This document shows positions 9,201 to 18,091 of a stretch of DNA of 61,004 nt, in pieces (position 1 is the stretch's first letter; the number at the start of each line of letters is the position of its first letter). The position numbers and the translations under genes are program-made. The DNA comes from DASQWC01 sp035640475 (GTDB taxonomy: Bacteria; Actinomycetota; JAICYB01): assembly GCA_035640475.1 (NCBI GenBank), contig DASQWC010000213.1, forward strand, positions 1 through 61,004, in the 5' to 3' direction. The notes under the pieces are model-generated. The model did no database searches, was not told the origin of the DNA, and saw only the letters and a list, made by a program, of their open reading frames with translations.

Positions 9201-10037
9201 ATGAAGATCAAGGTCGGAGATGTCGAGTTCGGTTACGACCGCGCGGGATCGGGCGATCCCGTGCTGCTCGTCATGGGGCTGGCGACGCCGCGCATCGGAT
9301 GGTTCCACCAGTTCCACTTCCTTTCGCAGCGCTACGACGTGACGTCGTTCGACAACCGCGGTGTGGGGGAGACGGTCGCCGACAGTCCGTTCACGATGCT
9401 GGACATGGCCAACGATGCCCTTGGAATGGCCGATGCCATGGGCTACGAGCGCTTCCACCTCGTCGGCATCTCCATGGGCGGGATGATCTCGCAGGAGCTC
9501 GTCCTGAATCATCCGGACCGTGTGCGCTCCCTCACGCTCATCGCGACGACGCCCGGCGGACCCGAGGCGGTCCCGATGTCGGCCGAGTACGCGCAGGCGC
9601 TGACGCTTCCCGACCCGGCCGAACGCATGCGCCGGTCGGTCGAGCTGACGTTCGGATCGAAGTTCCGCCGGGAGAACCCCGAGCTGATGGAGCTCATCCT
9701 GCAAGCGATGGCGTCGGGCTCGGTCGGCGCGACGCCGATCGGCGTCGGCGAGGGGGCACCCGCAGGGTTCATCGGACAGGTGACGGCCGTCGTGGTCTGG
9801 ATGAGCGCGGGCGGGAGCGCGTCACGGCTCGGCCGGATCGCGAAGCCGACGCTCGTCCTGCACGGCGGTGACGATCTTCTGCTCCCGGTCGGCAACGGGA
9901 GGATCCTCGCCAGGGACATTCCGGGCGCTCGGTTCCGCATGTGGGACGACGCCGGCCACGCGCTGAATGCCGAGTACCCGGACGAGGTCAACGCGGAGCT
10001 CGTCGGTCACTTCGAGTCGGCCGAGGCTCGCGTTTAG
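9201..10037 (+). CDS. Alpha/beta-fold hydrolase
   Basis: 278 residues, single-domain alpha/beta hydrolase. The nucleophile elbow GISMGG (Ser about 95), the Asp in HGGDDLLLP and the His in DDAGHALN form the catalytic triad; MGLATPR near residue 24 supplies the oxyanion region and DNRGVGET is the usual strand-4 signature. The substrate cannot be told from sequence; relatives include esterases, lactonases and haloperoxidase-like enzymes. ATG 9201 begins a typical first strand (MKIKVGDVEFGY). It is divergent from the small secreted protein, with 87 bases between the starts. Confidence 0.9.
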   Translation: MKIKVGDVEFGYDRAGSGDPVLLVMGLATPRIGWFHQFHFLSQRYDVTSFDNRGVGETVADSPFTMLDMANDALGMADAMGYERFHLVGISMGGMISQELVLNHPDRVRSLTLIATTPGGPEAVPMSAEYAQALTLPDPAERMRRSVELTFGSKFRRENPELMELILQAMASGSVGATPIGVGEGAPAGFIGQVTAVVVWMSAGGSASRLGRIAKPTLVLHGGDDLLLPVGNGRILARDIPGARFRMWDDAGHALNAEYPDEVNAELVGHFESAEARV

Positions 10038-10154
10038 TCAACGGGCCGTCCGCTCGGCTCGTCGAGAACGAATGCAGAACGGGTTACGTTTCCCCTGTTC
10101 GGCAATTATTTTGACCGGATGAGGCAGGGAGCCTCCTGGGTGGGAGGAGTGCGC

Positions 10155-12050
10155 GTGCGCAGATCCGTTGCGTTCTGGAGTTGCATTGCGGTCTTCGGTG
10201 TTGTCTTCGGGCACGGAGCGTCGGCGAAGACCGGCCCCGCCGAGATCGGTGCCTACTCGGCCCCCTTCACCGAGCCGACCCTCAACGGCGTGGCGACGAA
10301 AGAGAAGTGCGTCCCGCACAAAACCTACAAGGGCGATCCGTATCCGGAGGAGAAATACGACTGCAAGCCGACGGCGGTCACGCTCGCGGTCCTCGGCGAC
10401 GGCCGCGCGCTCTACTACAACGGCATCGAGGGAAGCGAGAACGTCGAGTACGGGGCCGTCCCGGAGCTCGGACAAGTCACGACCAACGACATGACCCGAA
10501 TCCTCGACATCACGAAGGGCAAGCCAAAGTGGTCGGTGCCGTCACCCGAGCGCGGCGGCCTTAACCCCAACGGGTACGAGAACGAGCCGCTCGTCCCGGG
10601 CGGCGCGACGACCGAGAAGTACAACGACGGCGGGATGTTCTGCGCCGACGTCACGTTCTTGCCCGACGGAAAGGTGATGGTTGCCGGCGGCACCGCGTGG
10701 TACAGCGATCCCGGCGCGGACGGCGTGCCCTACGGCGTGCTCGAGCTCGAGGGCCTGCGGTCCGTGAACGTCTTCGATCCGAAGACGAATCGTTGGACGC
10801 AGGGCCGCGACATGAACTACGGGCGCTGGTACCCCACGATGGTCACGCTCGGCGACGGCAAGACGTTCATCGCCAGCGGCGTCCAGAAGCTGCTCAAGCC
10901 GGTCTACCCGACCCACCCGGCCGATTCCGGCCGCAACGTGATCCAGACCGAGACGTTCGACCCCAAGACCGGCAAGTGGACGTACAACGGCGTGTCGGCC
11001 GACAAGTCGCTGCCGCTGTTCCCGCGGCTCCACCTGCTTCCCAACGGACACGTGCTGTACAACGCAGCAGGCCAGGTGTTCAACCCTGCTGGTGAGGCAT
11101 ACGACGAGGTGTTGTGGAACCTCGCGTCGTCCTACGACCCGAAGACGAAGACGTGGACCGATCTCGGCATCCCCGGCATGGGAACGATGACGCCCGGGTT
11201 CCGCGGGTCCTCCTTCTCGATGATGCTCCCGCTCACGCCCAAGGACGGCTACACGAAGGCGCGGTTCTTGTCCGCCGGCGGAATCATGGGCACGACGCCC
11301 GGCGTGTACGTGGCCAATCCCTTCAGCGCGGTCACCACGATCGACACGAAGGTCGGCAACGCGCTGTCGACGGTCGCGACGGGTGACTTGAACGAAGCTC
11401 GCTGGTACTCGACGGGTGTCGTCCTGCCGACCGGCGATGTCGTCGCATTCAACGGCGCAGACCGCGACGAGGTCCTCGCTCCCGGAACCGGCTTCCCGAC
11501 CAATAGAACGGTGATGTTCGACCAGAAGACGATGCAGTGGCGTACGGTTGCGACGTCGGGCCGGTTCCGCACCTACCACAACACCGCCGCGCTTCTACCG
11601 GACGGGCGCGTGCTTGTGGGCGGCCACGCTCCGATCCAGACGCTCGACGGGAGTCACCGTACGCTGCCCGGCGGGTTCAGCCCGAACGACGGCAAGGACC
11701 CGAGCTTCGAGATCTTCTCGCCGCCGTACATGTTCTGGGGCGCGCGTCCGAAGATCACCGGGCTGAGCGGCCCGGTCGCTTACGGGAAGCGATTTACGAT
11801 CACGACGAACGCACCGGCCTCCAAAATCGACAGCGTCGTCCTCGTGAGAAACACGTCGATCACGCACTTGGTCGACGGGGACCAGCGGGCCGTCGAGCTG
11901 AAGGTCGTGTCGCGGTCCGGCAACAAGCTGACGGTCGCGATGGCGCCCAACGGCAACATCGTGCCGCCGGGCCCGTACATGCTCTTTGTGAACGGGAAGT
12001 CGTCCAAGGGCTCGATTCCCTCGGTCGCCAAGCAGCTGATCGTGCGGTGA
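10155..12050 (+). CDS. Secreted copper-radical oxidase (galactose/glyoxal oxidase-like)
   Basis: 631 residues from GTG 10155, chosen because GGGAGGA lies six bases upstream and the start gives a clean signal peptide (VRRSVAFWSCIAVFGVVFGHGASA). Kelch-type beta-propeller blades (PDGKVMVAGG, GDGKTFIASG, PDGRVLVGG) precede a C-terminal E-set domain (KITGLSGPV...). The copper-site residues of galactose oxidase all have counterparts: Cys in GGMFCAD, Tyr in GRWYPTM (the Cys-Tyr cofactor pair), Tyr-His in RTYHNTAALLPDG and His in TSITHLVDGDQR. It should therefore oxidise an alcohol or aldehyde extracellularly and make hydrogen peroxide. Substrate unknown. Confidence 0.9.
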   Translation: MRRSVAFWSCIAVFGVVFGHGASAKTGPAEIGAYSAPFTEPTLNGVATKEKCVPHKTYKGDPYPEEKYDCKPTAVTLAVLGDGRALYYNGIEGSENVEYGAVPELGQVTTNDMTRILDITKGKPKWSVPSPERGGLNPNGYENEPLVPGGATTEKYNDGGMFCADVTFLPDGKVMVAGGTAWYSDPGADGVPYGVLELEGLRSVNVFDPKTNRWTQGRDMNYGRWYPTMVTLGDGKTFIASGVQKLLKPVYPTHPADSGRNVIQTETFDPKTGKWTYNGVSADKSLPLFPRLHLLPNGHVLYNAAGQVFNPAGEAYDEVLWNLASSYDPKTKTWTDLGIPGMGTMTPGFRGSSFSMMLPLTPKDGYTKARFLSAGGIMGTTPGVYVANPFSAVTTIDTKVGNALSTVATGDLNEARWYSTGVVLPTGDVVAFNGADRDEVLAPGTGFPTNRTVMFDQKTMQWRTVATSGRFRTYHNTAALLPDGRVLVGGHAPIQTLDGSHRTLPGGFSPNDGKDPSFEIFSPPYMFWGARPKITGLSGPVAYGKRFTITTNAPASKIDSVVLVRNTSITHLVDGDQRAVELKVVSRSGNKLTVAMAPNGNIVPPGPYMLFVNGKSSKGSIPSVAKQLIVR

Positions 12051-12052
12051 GG

Positions 12053-12082
12053 TTGCGCCGCCGGCTGTCGCCGGCGGCGCAA
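12053..12082. other. Perfect 13-bp GC-rich hairpin without T-run
   Basis: TTGCGCCGCCGGC, loop TGTC, then the exact complement, just after the copper oxidase stop. It lacks a following T-run, so intrinsic termination is doubtful; it may protect the 3' end or act as a weak terminator before pcrA. Confidence 0.6.
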
Positions 12083-12084
12083 TA

Positions 12085-12107
12085 CTGAGGTCCCGTGAAG
12101 ACCTCAG
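12085..12107 (+). promoter_or_regulatory. Hairpin enclosing the pcrA start codon
   Basis: CTGAGGT (12085-12091) pairs with ACCTCAG (12101-12107), placing GTG 12095 in the loop and the Shine-Dalgarno-like TGAGG in the stem. The pairing is directly visible; control of translation is inference. Confidence 0.45.
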
Positions 12108-14302
12108 AGGATTTGCTTGCCGACCTGAACCCTGTCCAGCGCGACGCCGTCCTGGCCACCGGGGGGCCGGTGCTCATCGTCGCGGGGGCCGGGTCCGGGA
12201 AGACGCGCGTCATCACCTACCGGGTCGCCCACCTGCTGCGGTCCGGCGTGGGGCCTCGCAACATCCTGGCCATCACGTTCACCAACAAGGCGGCCGACGA
12301 GATGCGTCAGCGCATCAGGCAGCTCGTCGGCTCGTCGGTTGCCGAGGACATGTGGATCATGACGTTCCACTCGTCCTGCGCGAGGCTGCTGCGCTACGAG
12401 GCCGAGCATCTCGGCTTCGGGCGCAACTTCACGATCTACGACGAGCAGGACGCCGAGCGCGTGGTGACCGGAGCGCTCAAGGACCTCGACCTCGACCCCC
12501 GGCGCTGGACGCCGCGCTCGCTCAAGAACGCGATCTCCCAGGCCAAGAACGTGTGCGTTGACGCCGCCGAGCTCGAGCGCGTCGCGCAGTCCTACCCCGA
12601 ACAGATGGCCGCGCGCGTGTACGCCCTGTACGAGCAGCGGCTCAAGCAGGCCAACGCCCTCGACTTCGACGACCTGTTGATGCGAACAGTCCAGCTGCTC
12701 GAGTCGAAGCCGGCGATCCTCGCCAAGTGGCAGGAGCGGTTCCGCTACATCGTCATCGACGAGTACCAGGACACCAACCACGCGCAGTACCGGTTCGTGT
12801 CGCTCCTGGCCGGGAAGTACCGCAACCTGTGTGTCGTCGGAGACGAGGACCAGTCGGTGTACGCATTCCGCGGCGCGACGATCCGCAACATCCTCGAGTT
12901 CGAGCGCGACTATCCCGACGCGAAGGTCTTCAAGCTCGAGCAGAACTACCGTTCCACGCAGACGATCCTCGATGCAGCGAACGCGCTCATTCGCAACAAC
13001 ATGCAGCGCAAGGAAAAGCGTCTCTTCACCGACCGGGGCGAGGGCACGAAGGTCGTCCGCTACCAAGCCGACGACGAGCGGGACGAGGCGCACTTCGTCG
13101 CGAGCGAGATCTCGCGGTTGACGTCGATGGAGAAGCAGGCCGGCTCCGGGATCGCCGTCTTCTACCGGACGAACGCGCAATCCCGTGTGCTCGAGGAAGT
13201 GTTCCTCCGCTACGGAATCCCGTACCGGGTCGTGGGCGGGCTCAAGTTTTACGAGCGGAAGGAGGTACGCGATGCAATCGCGTACCTCCGGGCGGCATGG
13301 AACCCGGCGGATCGCGTTTCGGTGATCCGCGCGAGCGGATCCCCGAAACGCGGCATCGGCGAAGGCTCGGTGGCGAAGATCCAGGCCTTCGCGTCCGACC
13401 ACAACCTCCCCATCGCCGAAGCGTTCGCCCGCGGCGATCAGATCCAGGGGTTGTCGGCGCGTGCCAAGGCCGGCTGCGCCGAGCTGACGCGGATCCTCAC
13501 GCTGATCCGGGAGCGGGACGAGGCGGAGCAGCCGCTCGAGGACGTCGTCCGGACGGCCATCGAAGAATCAGGGCTCGTCGATCACTACGAAGCCGACGGC
13601 ACGGTCGAAGCCGAGAGCCGGGTCGAGAACCTTCGAGAGCTCGTTGGGGTTGCCAAGGAGTTCGAGCGCGGGCGCGAGCAAGAGGGCGCTCCGGCCCGGC
13701 TGGCCGATTTCCTCGAGCGAACGTCGCTGATCGCCGAGGTGGATCTGCTCGCCGAGACCGAAGAGGTCGTCACGCTCATGACGCTGCACAACGCGAAGGG
13801 CCTCGAGTACCCGGTCGTCTTCCTCACCGGCCTCGAGGAAGGCGTGTTCCCGCATATGCGTTCGATCTCGGATCCCGATCAGCTCGAGGAGGAGCGCCGG
13901 CTCGCCTACGTCGGGATCACGCGCGCGCAGACCGTGCTGTACCTAACGCACGCCTGGTCGCGCAGCCTCTGGGGCGGCACGAACTACAACCCGGCGTCAC
14001 GCTTCCTCTCAGAGATCCCGGACGACCTCGTCGACGTCCTGCGTGAGACGAAGTCCTCCTCGCCGCGTGAGCGCACGTGGGACGAGTGGGATTCCAACCG
14101 CAAGCGTGGAGCGGCACGGGAGCCCGAGCGAGTCGTCATTCGGGTCAAGGCCGGCGACCGCGTGTTCCACGAAGCCTTCGGTGCCGGGGAGGTCGTCGAC
14201 GTGACGGGCACCGGCACCGACGCCGAGGTGCTCGTGAACTTCGACGACGAAGGCGAGAAGCGGCTGATGCTCGCGTACGCGAACTTGTCGAAGGCGGGCT
14301 AG
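12095..14302 (+). CDS. pcrA: ATP-dependent DNA helicase PcrA/UvrD
   Basis: 735 residues, superfamily 1A 3'-5' helicase used in repair and replication restart. Motifs in order: I (AGAGSGKTRV, about 30), II (VIDEYQDTN, about 222), III (GDEDQSVYAFRGA), IV (QNYRST), V (LMTLHNAKGLEYPVVF) and VI (RRLAYVGITRAQ). A C-terminal Tudor-like patch (GDRVFHEAFGAGEVVDV) is the PcrA hallmark for RNA polymerase contact in relatives. GTG 12095 lies in a hairpin loop. Its TAG overlaps the stop of the convergent cyclase gene as CTAG. Confidence 0.95.
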   Translation: MKTSEDLLADLNPVQRDAVLATGGPVLIVAGAGSGKTRVITYRVAHLLRSGVGPRNILAITFTNKAADEMRQRIRQLVGSSVAEDMWIMTFHSSCARLLRYEAEHLGFGRNFTIYDEQDAERVVTGALKDLDLDPRRWTPRSLKNAISQAKNVCVDAAELERVAQSYPEQMAARVYALYEQRLKQANALDFDDLLMRTVQLLESKPAILAKWQERFRYIVIDEYQDTNHAQYRFVSLLAGKYRNLCVVGDEDQSVYAFRGATIRNILEFERDYPDAKVFKLEQNYRSTQTILDAANALIRNNMQRKEKRLFTDRGEGTKVVRYQADDERDEAHFVASEISRLTSMEKQAGSGIAVFYRTNAQSRVLEEVFLRYGIPYRVVGGLKFYERKEVRDAIAYLRAAWNPADRVSVIRASGSPKRGIGEGSVAKIQAFASDHNLPIAEAFARGDQIQGLSARAKAGCAELTRILTLIRERDEAEQPLEDVVRTAIEESGLVDHYEADGTVEAESRVENLRELVGVAKEFERGREQEGAPARLADFLERTSLIAEVDLLAETEEVVTLMTLHNAKGLEYPVVFLTGLEEGVFPHMRSISDPDQLEEERRLAYVGITRAQTVLYLTHAWSRSLWGGTNYNPASRFLSEIPDDLVDVLRETKSSSPRERTWDEWDSNRKRGAAREPERVVIRVKAGDRVFHEAFGAGEVVDVTGTGTDAEVLVNFDDEGEKRLMLAYANLSKAG

Positions 14303-17300
14303 ACGGACGCGAGCAGGCCATCGGCCCACTCGACGTGCAAAGGCATCCCCAGACCCTTGTAGGAGTCGACCGCCGAACCGATCATCTGCCGTGCCCGGTC
14401 CGCGTCCTCCGGACGTCCTCGGTCGAGCAGCATCTTCCCGTGCCAATGGTCGATTTGCGGAATTTCGACCCCTATCGGGAGCTGCTGCGCTTGCCGCCTC
14501 GCGTCTTCGAAGTGACCGTCGGCTTCGTCCCACCGCTGCGTCACGGCGGCGAGCATCCCGCAAACTCGTTCGGCTAGTGAGCAGTCCACGAAGCCGACGA
14601 CGAACCGATCCTTGATCGCAGTGAGCATCGGATAGAGCTCGGCTGCGATTTCGGCATCTCCGAGGACTGCGGCGCCGTGGCCGGCGCACAACGGCATGGC
14701 GAACCGTGACAACGGTGTAGACCGCGGGCTGCCCGGCAACCTATCGCGTGCTTTCTCGAACCTCGCGCGGAACGACTCGTTGTCTCCGGCGAAGGCGCGG
14801 TTCTGAACCATGAATGCGTCGCAAAGCCCGGCGTACGCTGATTCGGGCTCAACTTCGATCCCGCTCTGGATGTACGTTGCGGCTTCGTCGACACGCCCCC
14901 GGAGCTGGGTGACGGCGCCGAGCCAGGCATAGGACTGCGATACCCATGGTGAGTTGATCGACTGGCAGAGGTCCAGGTCGTAGCGGACGTCGCGCTCCCA
15001 CCGCTCGAGGTCGTTGTGGCGCATGAACTCGACGGCCAGAACGGTCCGGAAGGAGAGAATCTCGCCTCCCCGATGACCGAGCTTGCGGGACAGCTCGACT
15101 CCTTCCGAGGCCACCGCCAGCGCCTGATCGACCAAGCCCTGGTTGACCGCCGCAAGTCCCGTCCAACTCAGCGCGTCGCACATCGTCCACAGGTCACCCG
15201 ACCGGCGGAGCTGCTCTGTGGCGAGCTCTCCTGCGGCGATGCCGTCTTGCATCTTCGTGTTCGAGAAGCACGCGACGGACTTCGTCCAATTGACCCATCC
15301 GAGCACGCGCTCGTCGTCCAGCTCGCGGCCGATCTCTTCGGCTTCGGCGATCCGCTCGAAGGCCTCGTTCGCCAGGCCTGCGACACCGAGCAGAGCGCCG
15401 ATCCCGGAGACGAGATAGGCACGGCTGGCCGTCCGACGATCTCCGAGGATGTCGAGGCCCCGCTGGTTGGTCATTAGGACGTCATCGAAGCGGCCGAGCC
15501 ACAGGTATTGGTAGGCCATCTCGCGACACAGCTGGGCCGCCTCTTCGGCGCGGCCGAGGTCCCGGTAGGAGTCGACGACGCCGTCCCAGATATCGAGGCA
15601 CTCCTCGAAGTGCCCGAGGGCCCGCACGGCCCACCCCTTCTGCTCGAGCAGACCCGCGCGCTCAGTCGCGTCACCGTCACCCAGGACCGAGAGCGCGTCG
15701 TCGATGGAGCGCAATGCTTCCTCGAAGGCCGCAGAGTCCATCGCGCGGTCGGCGGCGATCCGCAGGTAATCGAGCGTTCGTTCGGGGTCCGCGGCGGCGC
15801 CTGCCTGCACGAGGTGGTGCGCGATCTCGGATGGTTTTGTTTCCCGCGCCGTCCGGTCGGTGCGCTCGATGGCGTTGGCAACACTGAGGTGGAGTCGCTG
15901 ACGGCGGAGGAGCGAAAGGCTGGTCAACAAGGTCTGCCGGATCAGCTCGTGAGCGAACGAGTAGTGGATCTCGCCGTCCCGCTGCTCGGGCACGATGACG
16001 CGCGCGGCTTCGGCTTCCTCGACGATGTCGAGCAGGCTGCCCATATCGATCTCGGTGATCTGTTCGAGCAGCGAGAACGGGAAGCCGCGGCCGACGACGG
16101 CACCCGCCGCCAGCGCCTTTTGCGCTTCGGGCCCGAGCCGCTCGAGGCGGCGGCCGACGACGAGCCGAACGCTTTCCGGCACGTCGAGCTCGTTGACGCG
16201 AATGTTCGTGCGGAAGGCTCCCGACTCGTCGAAGACCTTGCCCTCCTCGACGAGGTGCCGGAAGACCTCCTCGACGAAGAACGGGTTGCCCTCGGTCTCG
16301 TCGAAGACCGCATCGACCAGCGCGTCGGGTGCCGGACGTCCGGCCAGCGCCGAGATCATCGTGGACACACCTTCGCGGTTGAAGCGTTTTACTGGCAGTC
16401 GCTCGAGGGTGCGCTCGCGAACGAGGCGTTCCATCGTCGCCGCGAGCGGACGGGAGACGTCGAGCTCGACGTCCCGGTACGTTCCGACCCCGAGCACACG
16501 GATCCCCGTCAACAGCGACGCCATGTGCTCGATGAGCAACAGCGTCGGCTGGTCGGCCCAGTGGACGTCGTCGAGGACCAACACCAGCGGGAAACGTGCT
16601 GCCGCGCGTCCGACGAACGATCCCACCGCGTTGAAGAAGTACCGCCGCTGCTGCTCGGGGGGAAGATCCAGCGGCTGCGGGATATCGGGGAAGCGGCGCC
16701 GAAGCTCGGGGATCATGCGCGCCACTTCCGGTGCATCGTCGGCCAGGTCCTCACGGAGGATCTCGGCCGGCATGATGCCGAGGCCCTGCTCGAGCATCTC
16801 GATGAAAGGCGAGTAGGGGACCGCGCCCTCGGACTCGTAGCACCGTCCGAAGAGCGACAAGGCACCACGCTTCTCCGCCTCGCGGATCAGCCGCTTCACG
16901 AGGGTCGTCTTCCCGACGCCCGGCTCCCCGCCGACGAACACGAGACTTCCTTTGCCGTCCAGCGCGGCGTTCATCTTCGAGCGCAGAAACGCGAGCTCCT
17001 GTTCGCGGCCGACGAACACCTGCTCGGTGGCGGCTGCCGACTCCCGGACCCAGATGACCTCCCAGAGGCGCCATGGGTGCGGGAAACCCTTGAGGTCGTG
17101 CTCACCGGCGTCGAGGAAGCTGATGTCCGGAATGGTCCCGGCCAGCTGGCGGGTCACGTCTGAGATGAGGATCTGGCTCCCCATGGCCGCGGCGCACACG
17201 CGTGATGCGGCGTGAACGGCTTCGCCCGACAGCTGCCCGTCCTGGGCGGCGACCTCGCCTGTGTTCAGCCCGATGCGCACACGAAGGGCGGCTCCGGTGC

Positions 17301-17580
17301 GCGTTCGGTTGAAGCCGTCGAGTGCGCGTTGGATGGCCACGGCGCACGCCAGAGCCCGCCGCGTTGACACGAAGACGGCAAGGAACCCGTCGCCGAGGGC
17401 CGCCTTTTGGTCGTGGCCGCGGTGATTGGAGATCTCGGCGCGGACGAGCTCGTCGTGCTGCTTGAAGAGTTCGTCGGTCTCGCTGTCGCCGAGTGAGGTA
17501 CGGAGCGCGGTCGAGCCCTCGATGTCCGTGAACATGATCGTCACGGGACCTTCCGGCACGCTGAATCCCGGCTCGCTCAC
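14299..17580 (-). CDS. Adenylate/guanylate cyclase-AAA ATPase-TPR regulator
   Basis: About 1093 residues from GTG 17580, which gives the usual N-terminus just before the cyclase core (VTIMFTDIEGST). Residues 10-185 are a class III nucleotide cyclase with both metal aspartates (FTD and ALGDGF) and GLNTGEV. Residues 195-530 are a signal-transduction ATPase: Walker A GGEPGVGKTTL (about 216), Walker B LVLVLDDVHWAD (about 336). The rest (560-1093) is helical with TPR-like repeats. No LuxR-type DNA-binding domain follows. Family knowledge: such fusions are abundant in actinobacteria with mostly unknown signals. It is divergent from the MgtC-like gene. Confidence 0.88.
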   Translation of the reverse strand: MSEPGFSVPEGPVTIMFTDIEGSTALRTSLGDSETDELFKQHDELVRAEISNHRGHDQKAALGDGFLAVFVSTRRALACAVAIQRALDGFNRTRTGAALRVRIGLNTGEVAAQDGQLSGEAVHAASRVCAAAMGSQILISDVTRQLAGTIPDISFLDAGEHDLKGFPHPWRLWEVIWVRESAAATEQVFVGREQELAFLRSKMNAALDGKGSLVFVGGEPGVGKTTLVKRLIREAEKRGALSLFGRCYESEGAVPYSPFIEMLEQGLGIMPAEILREDLADDAPEVARMIPELRRRFPDIPQPLDLPPEQQRRYFFNAVGSFVGRAAARFPLVLVLDDVHWADQPTLLLIEHMASLLTGIRVLGVGTYRDVELDVSRPLAATMERLVRERTLERLPVKRFNREGVSTMISALAGRPAPDALVDAVFDETEGNPFFVEEVFRHLVEEGKVFDESGAFRTNIRVNELDVPESVRLVVGRRLERLGPEAQKALAAGAVVGRGFPFSLLEQITEIDMGSLLDIVEEAEAARVIVPEQRDGEIHYSFAHELIRQTLLTSLSLLRRQRLHLSVANAIERTDRTARETKPSEIAHHLVQAGAAADPERTLDYLRIAADRAMDSAAFEEALRSIDDALSVLGDGDATERAGLLEQKGWAVRALGHFEECLDIWDGVVDSYRDLGRAEEAAQLCREMAYQYLWLGRFDDVLMTNQRGLDILGDRRTASRAYLVSGIGALLGVAGLANEAFERIAEAEEIGRELDDERVLGWVNWTKSVACFSNTKMQDGIAAGELATEQLRRSGDLWTMCDALSWTGLAAVNQGLVDQALAVASEGVELSRKLGHRGGEILSFRTVLAVEFMRHNDLERWERDVRYDLDLCQSINSPWVSQSYAWLGAVTQLRGRVDEAATYIQSGIEVEPESAYAGLCDAFMVQNRAFAGDNESFRARFEKARDRLPGSPRSTPLSRFAMPLCAGHGAAVLGDAEIAAELYPMLTAIKDRFVVGFVDCSLAERVCGMLAAVTQRWDEADGHFEDARRQAQQLPIGVEIPQIDHWHGKMLLDRGRPEDADRARQMIGSAVDSYKGLGMPLHVEWADGLLASV

Positions 17581-17638
17581 CGTGTCTAAACCTACGTCGG
17601 AGGACCCGGTTTCGTATGCGTACGATTGAACACAAGCG

Positions 17639-18091
17639 ATGGAGCTGACCCAGGTCCAGATCGACACCGCCGTTCGGCTGGTCGTCGCCGCGGCGATGGG
17701 CGCTGCCGTCGGCGCCGAGCGCGAGCTCCACGAGCACGCGGCGGGCCTGCGCACCCACCTGCTCGTCGCCGTCGGATCGTGCCTGTTCACGCTGGTCAGC
17801 GCCTACGGCTTCGAGGCGTTCTCCGGTGCCACCGATCCGTCGCGTGTCGCCGCGCAGATCGTCACGGGCATCGGCTTTCTCGGCGCCGGCGCGATCCTGC
17901 GGGAAGGGCTGACCGTCCACGGGCTCACGACGGCGGCCAGTCTGTGGGTGGTCGCTGCGATCGGCATGGCCGTGGCCCTCGGCTTGTTCTGGGCGAGCGG
18001 GATCGCCGTAGCGATCACGATCGTCAGCCTGTGGCCGCTGCGGCCGTTCCGGCGGCGCTTGCGTCTGCGCCGCGAATCGCAGGGCGGCTAG
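17639..18091 (+). CDS. MgtC/SapB-family membrane protein
   Basis: 150 residues with four hydrophobic segments. MgtC signatures are clear: GAERE...GLRTHLLVAVG, QIVTGIGFLGAGAIL and GLTTAASLWVVAAIGMA. Relatives affect growth at low magnesium and intracellular survival, though the biochemical activity is unsettled. The C-terminus is a basic tail (RPFRRRLRLRRESQGG) with no ACT-like soluble domain. ATG 17639 is 58 bases from the start of the divergent cyclase gene. Its TAG directly abuts the stop of the convergent lipase gene. Confidence 0.9.
   Translation: MELTQVQIDTAVRLVVAAAMGAAVGAERELHEHAAGLRTHLLVAVGSCLFTLVSAYGFEAFSGATDPSRVAAQIVTGIGFLGAGAILREGLTVHGLTTAASLWVVAAIGMAVALGLFWASGIAVAITIVSLWPLRPFRRRLRLRRESQGG

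Noticed and set aside
12053..12082. Rho-independent terminator after the copper oxidase
   Set aside because: The stem is strong but no T-run follows on either strand, so it is listed only as a hairpin.
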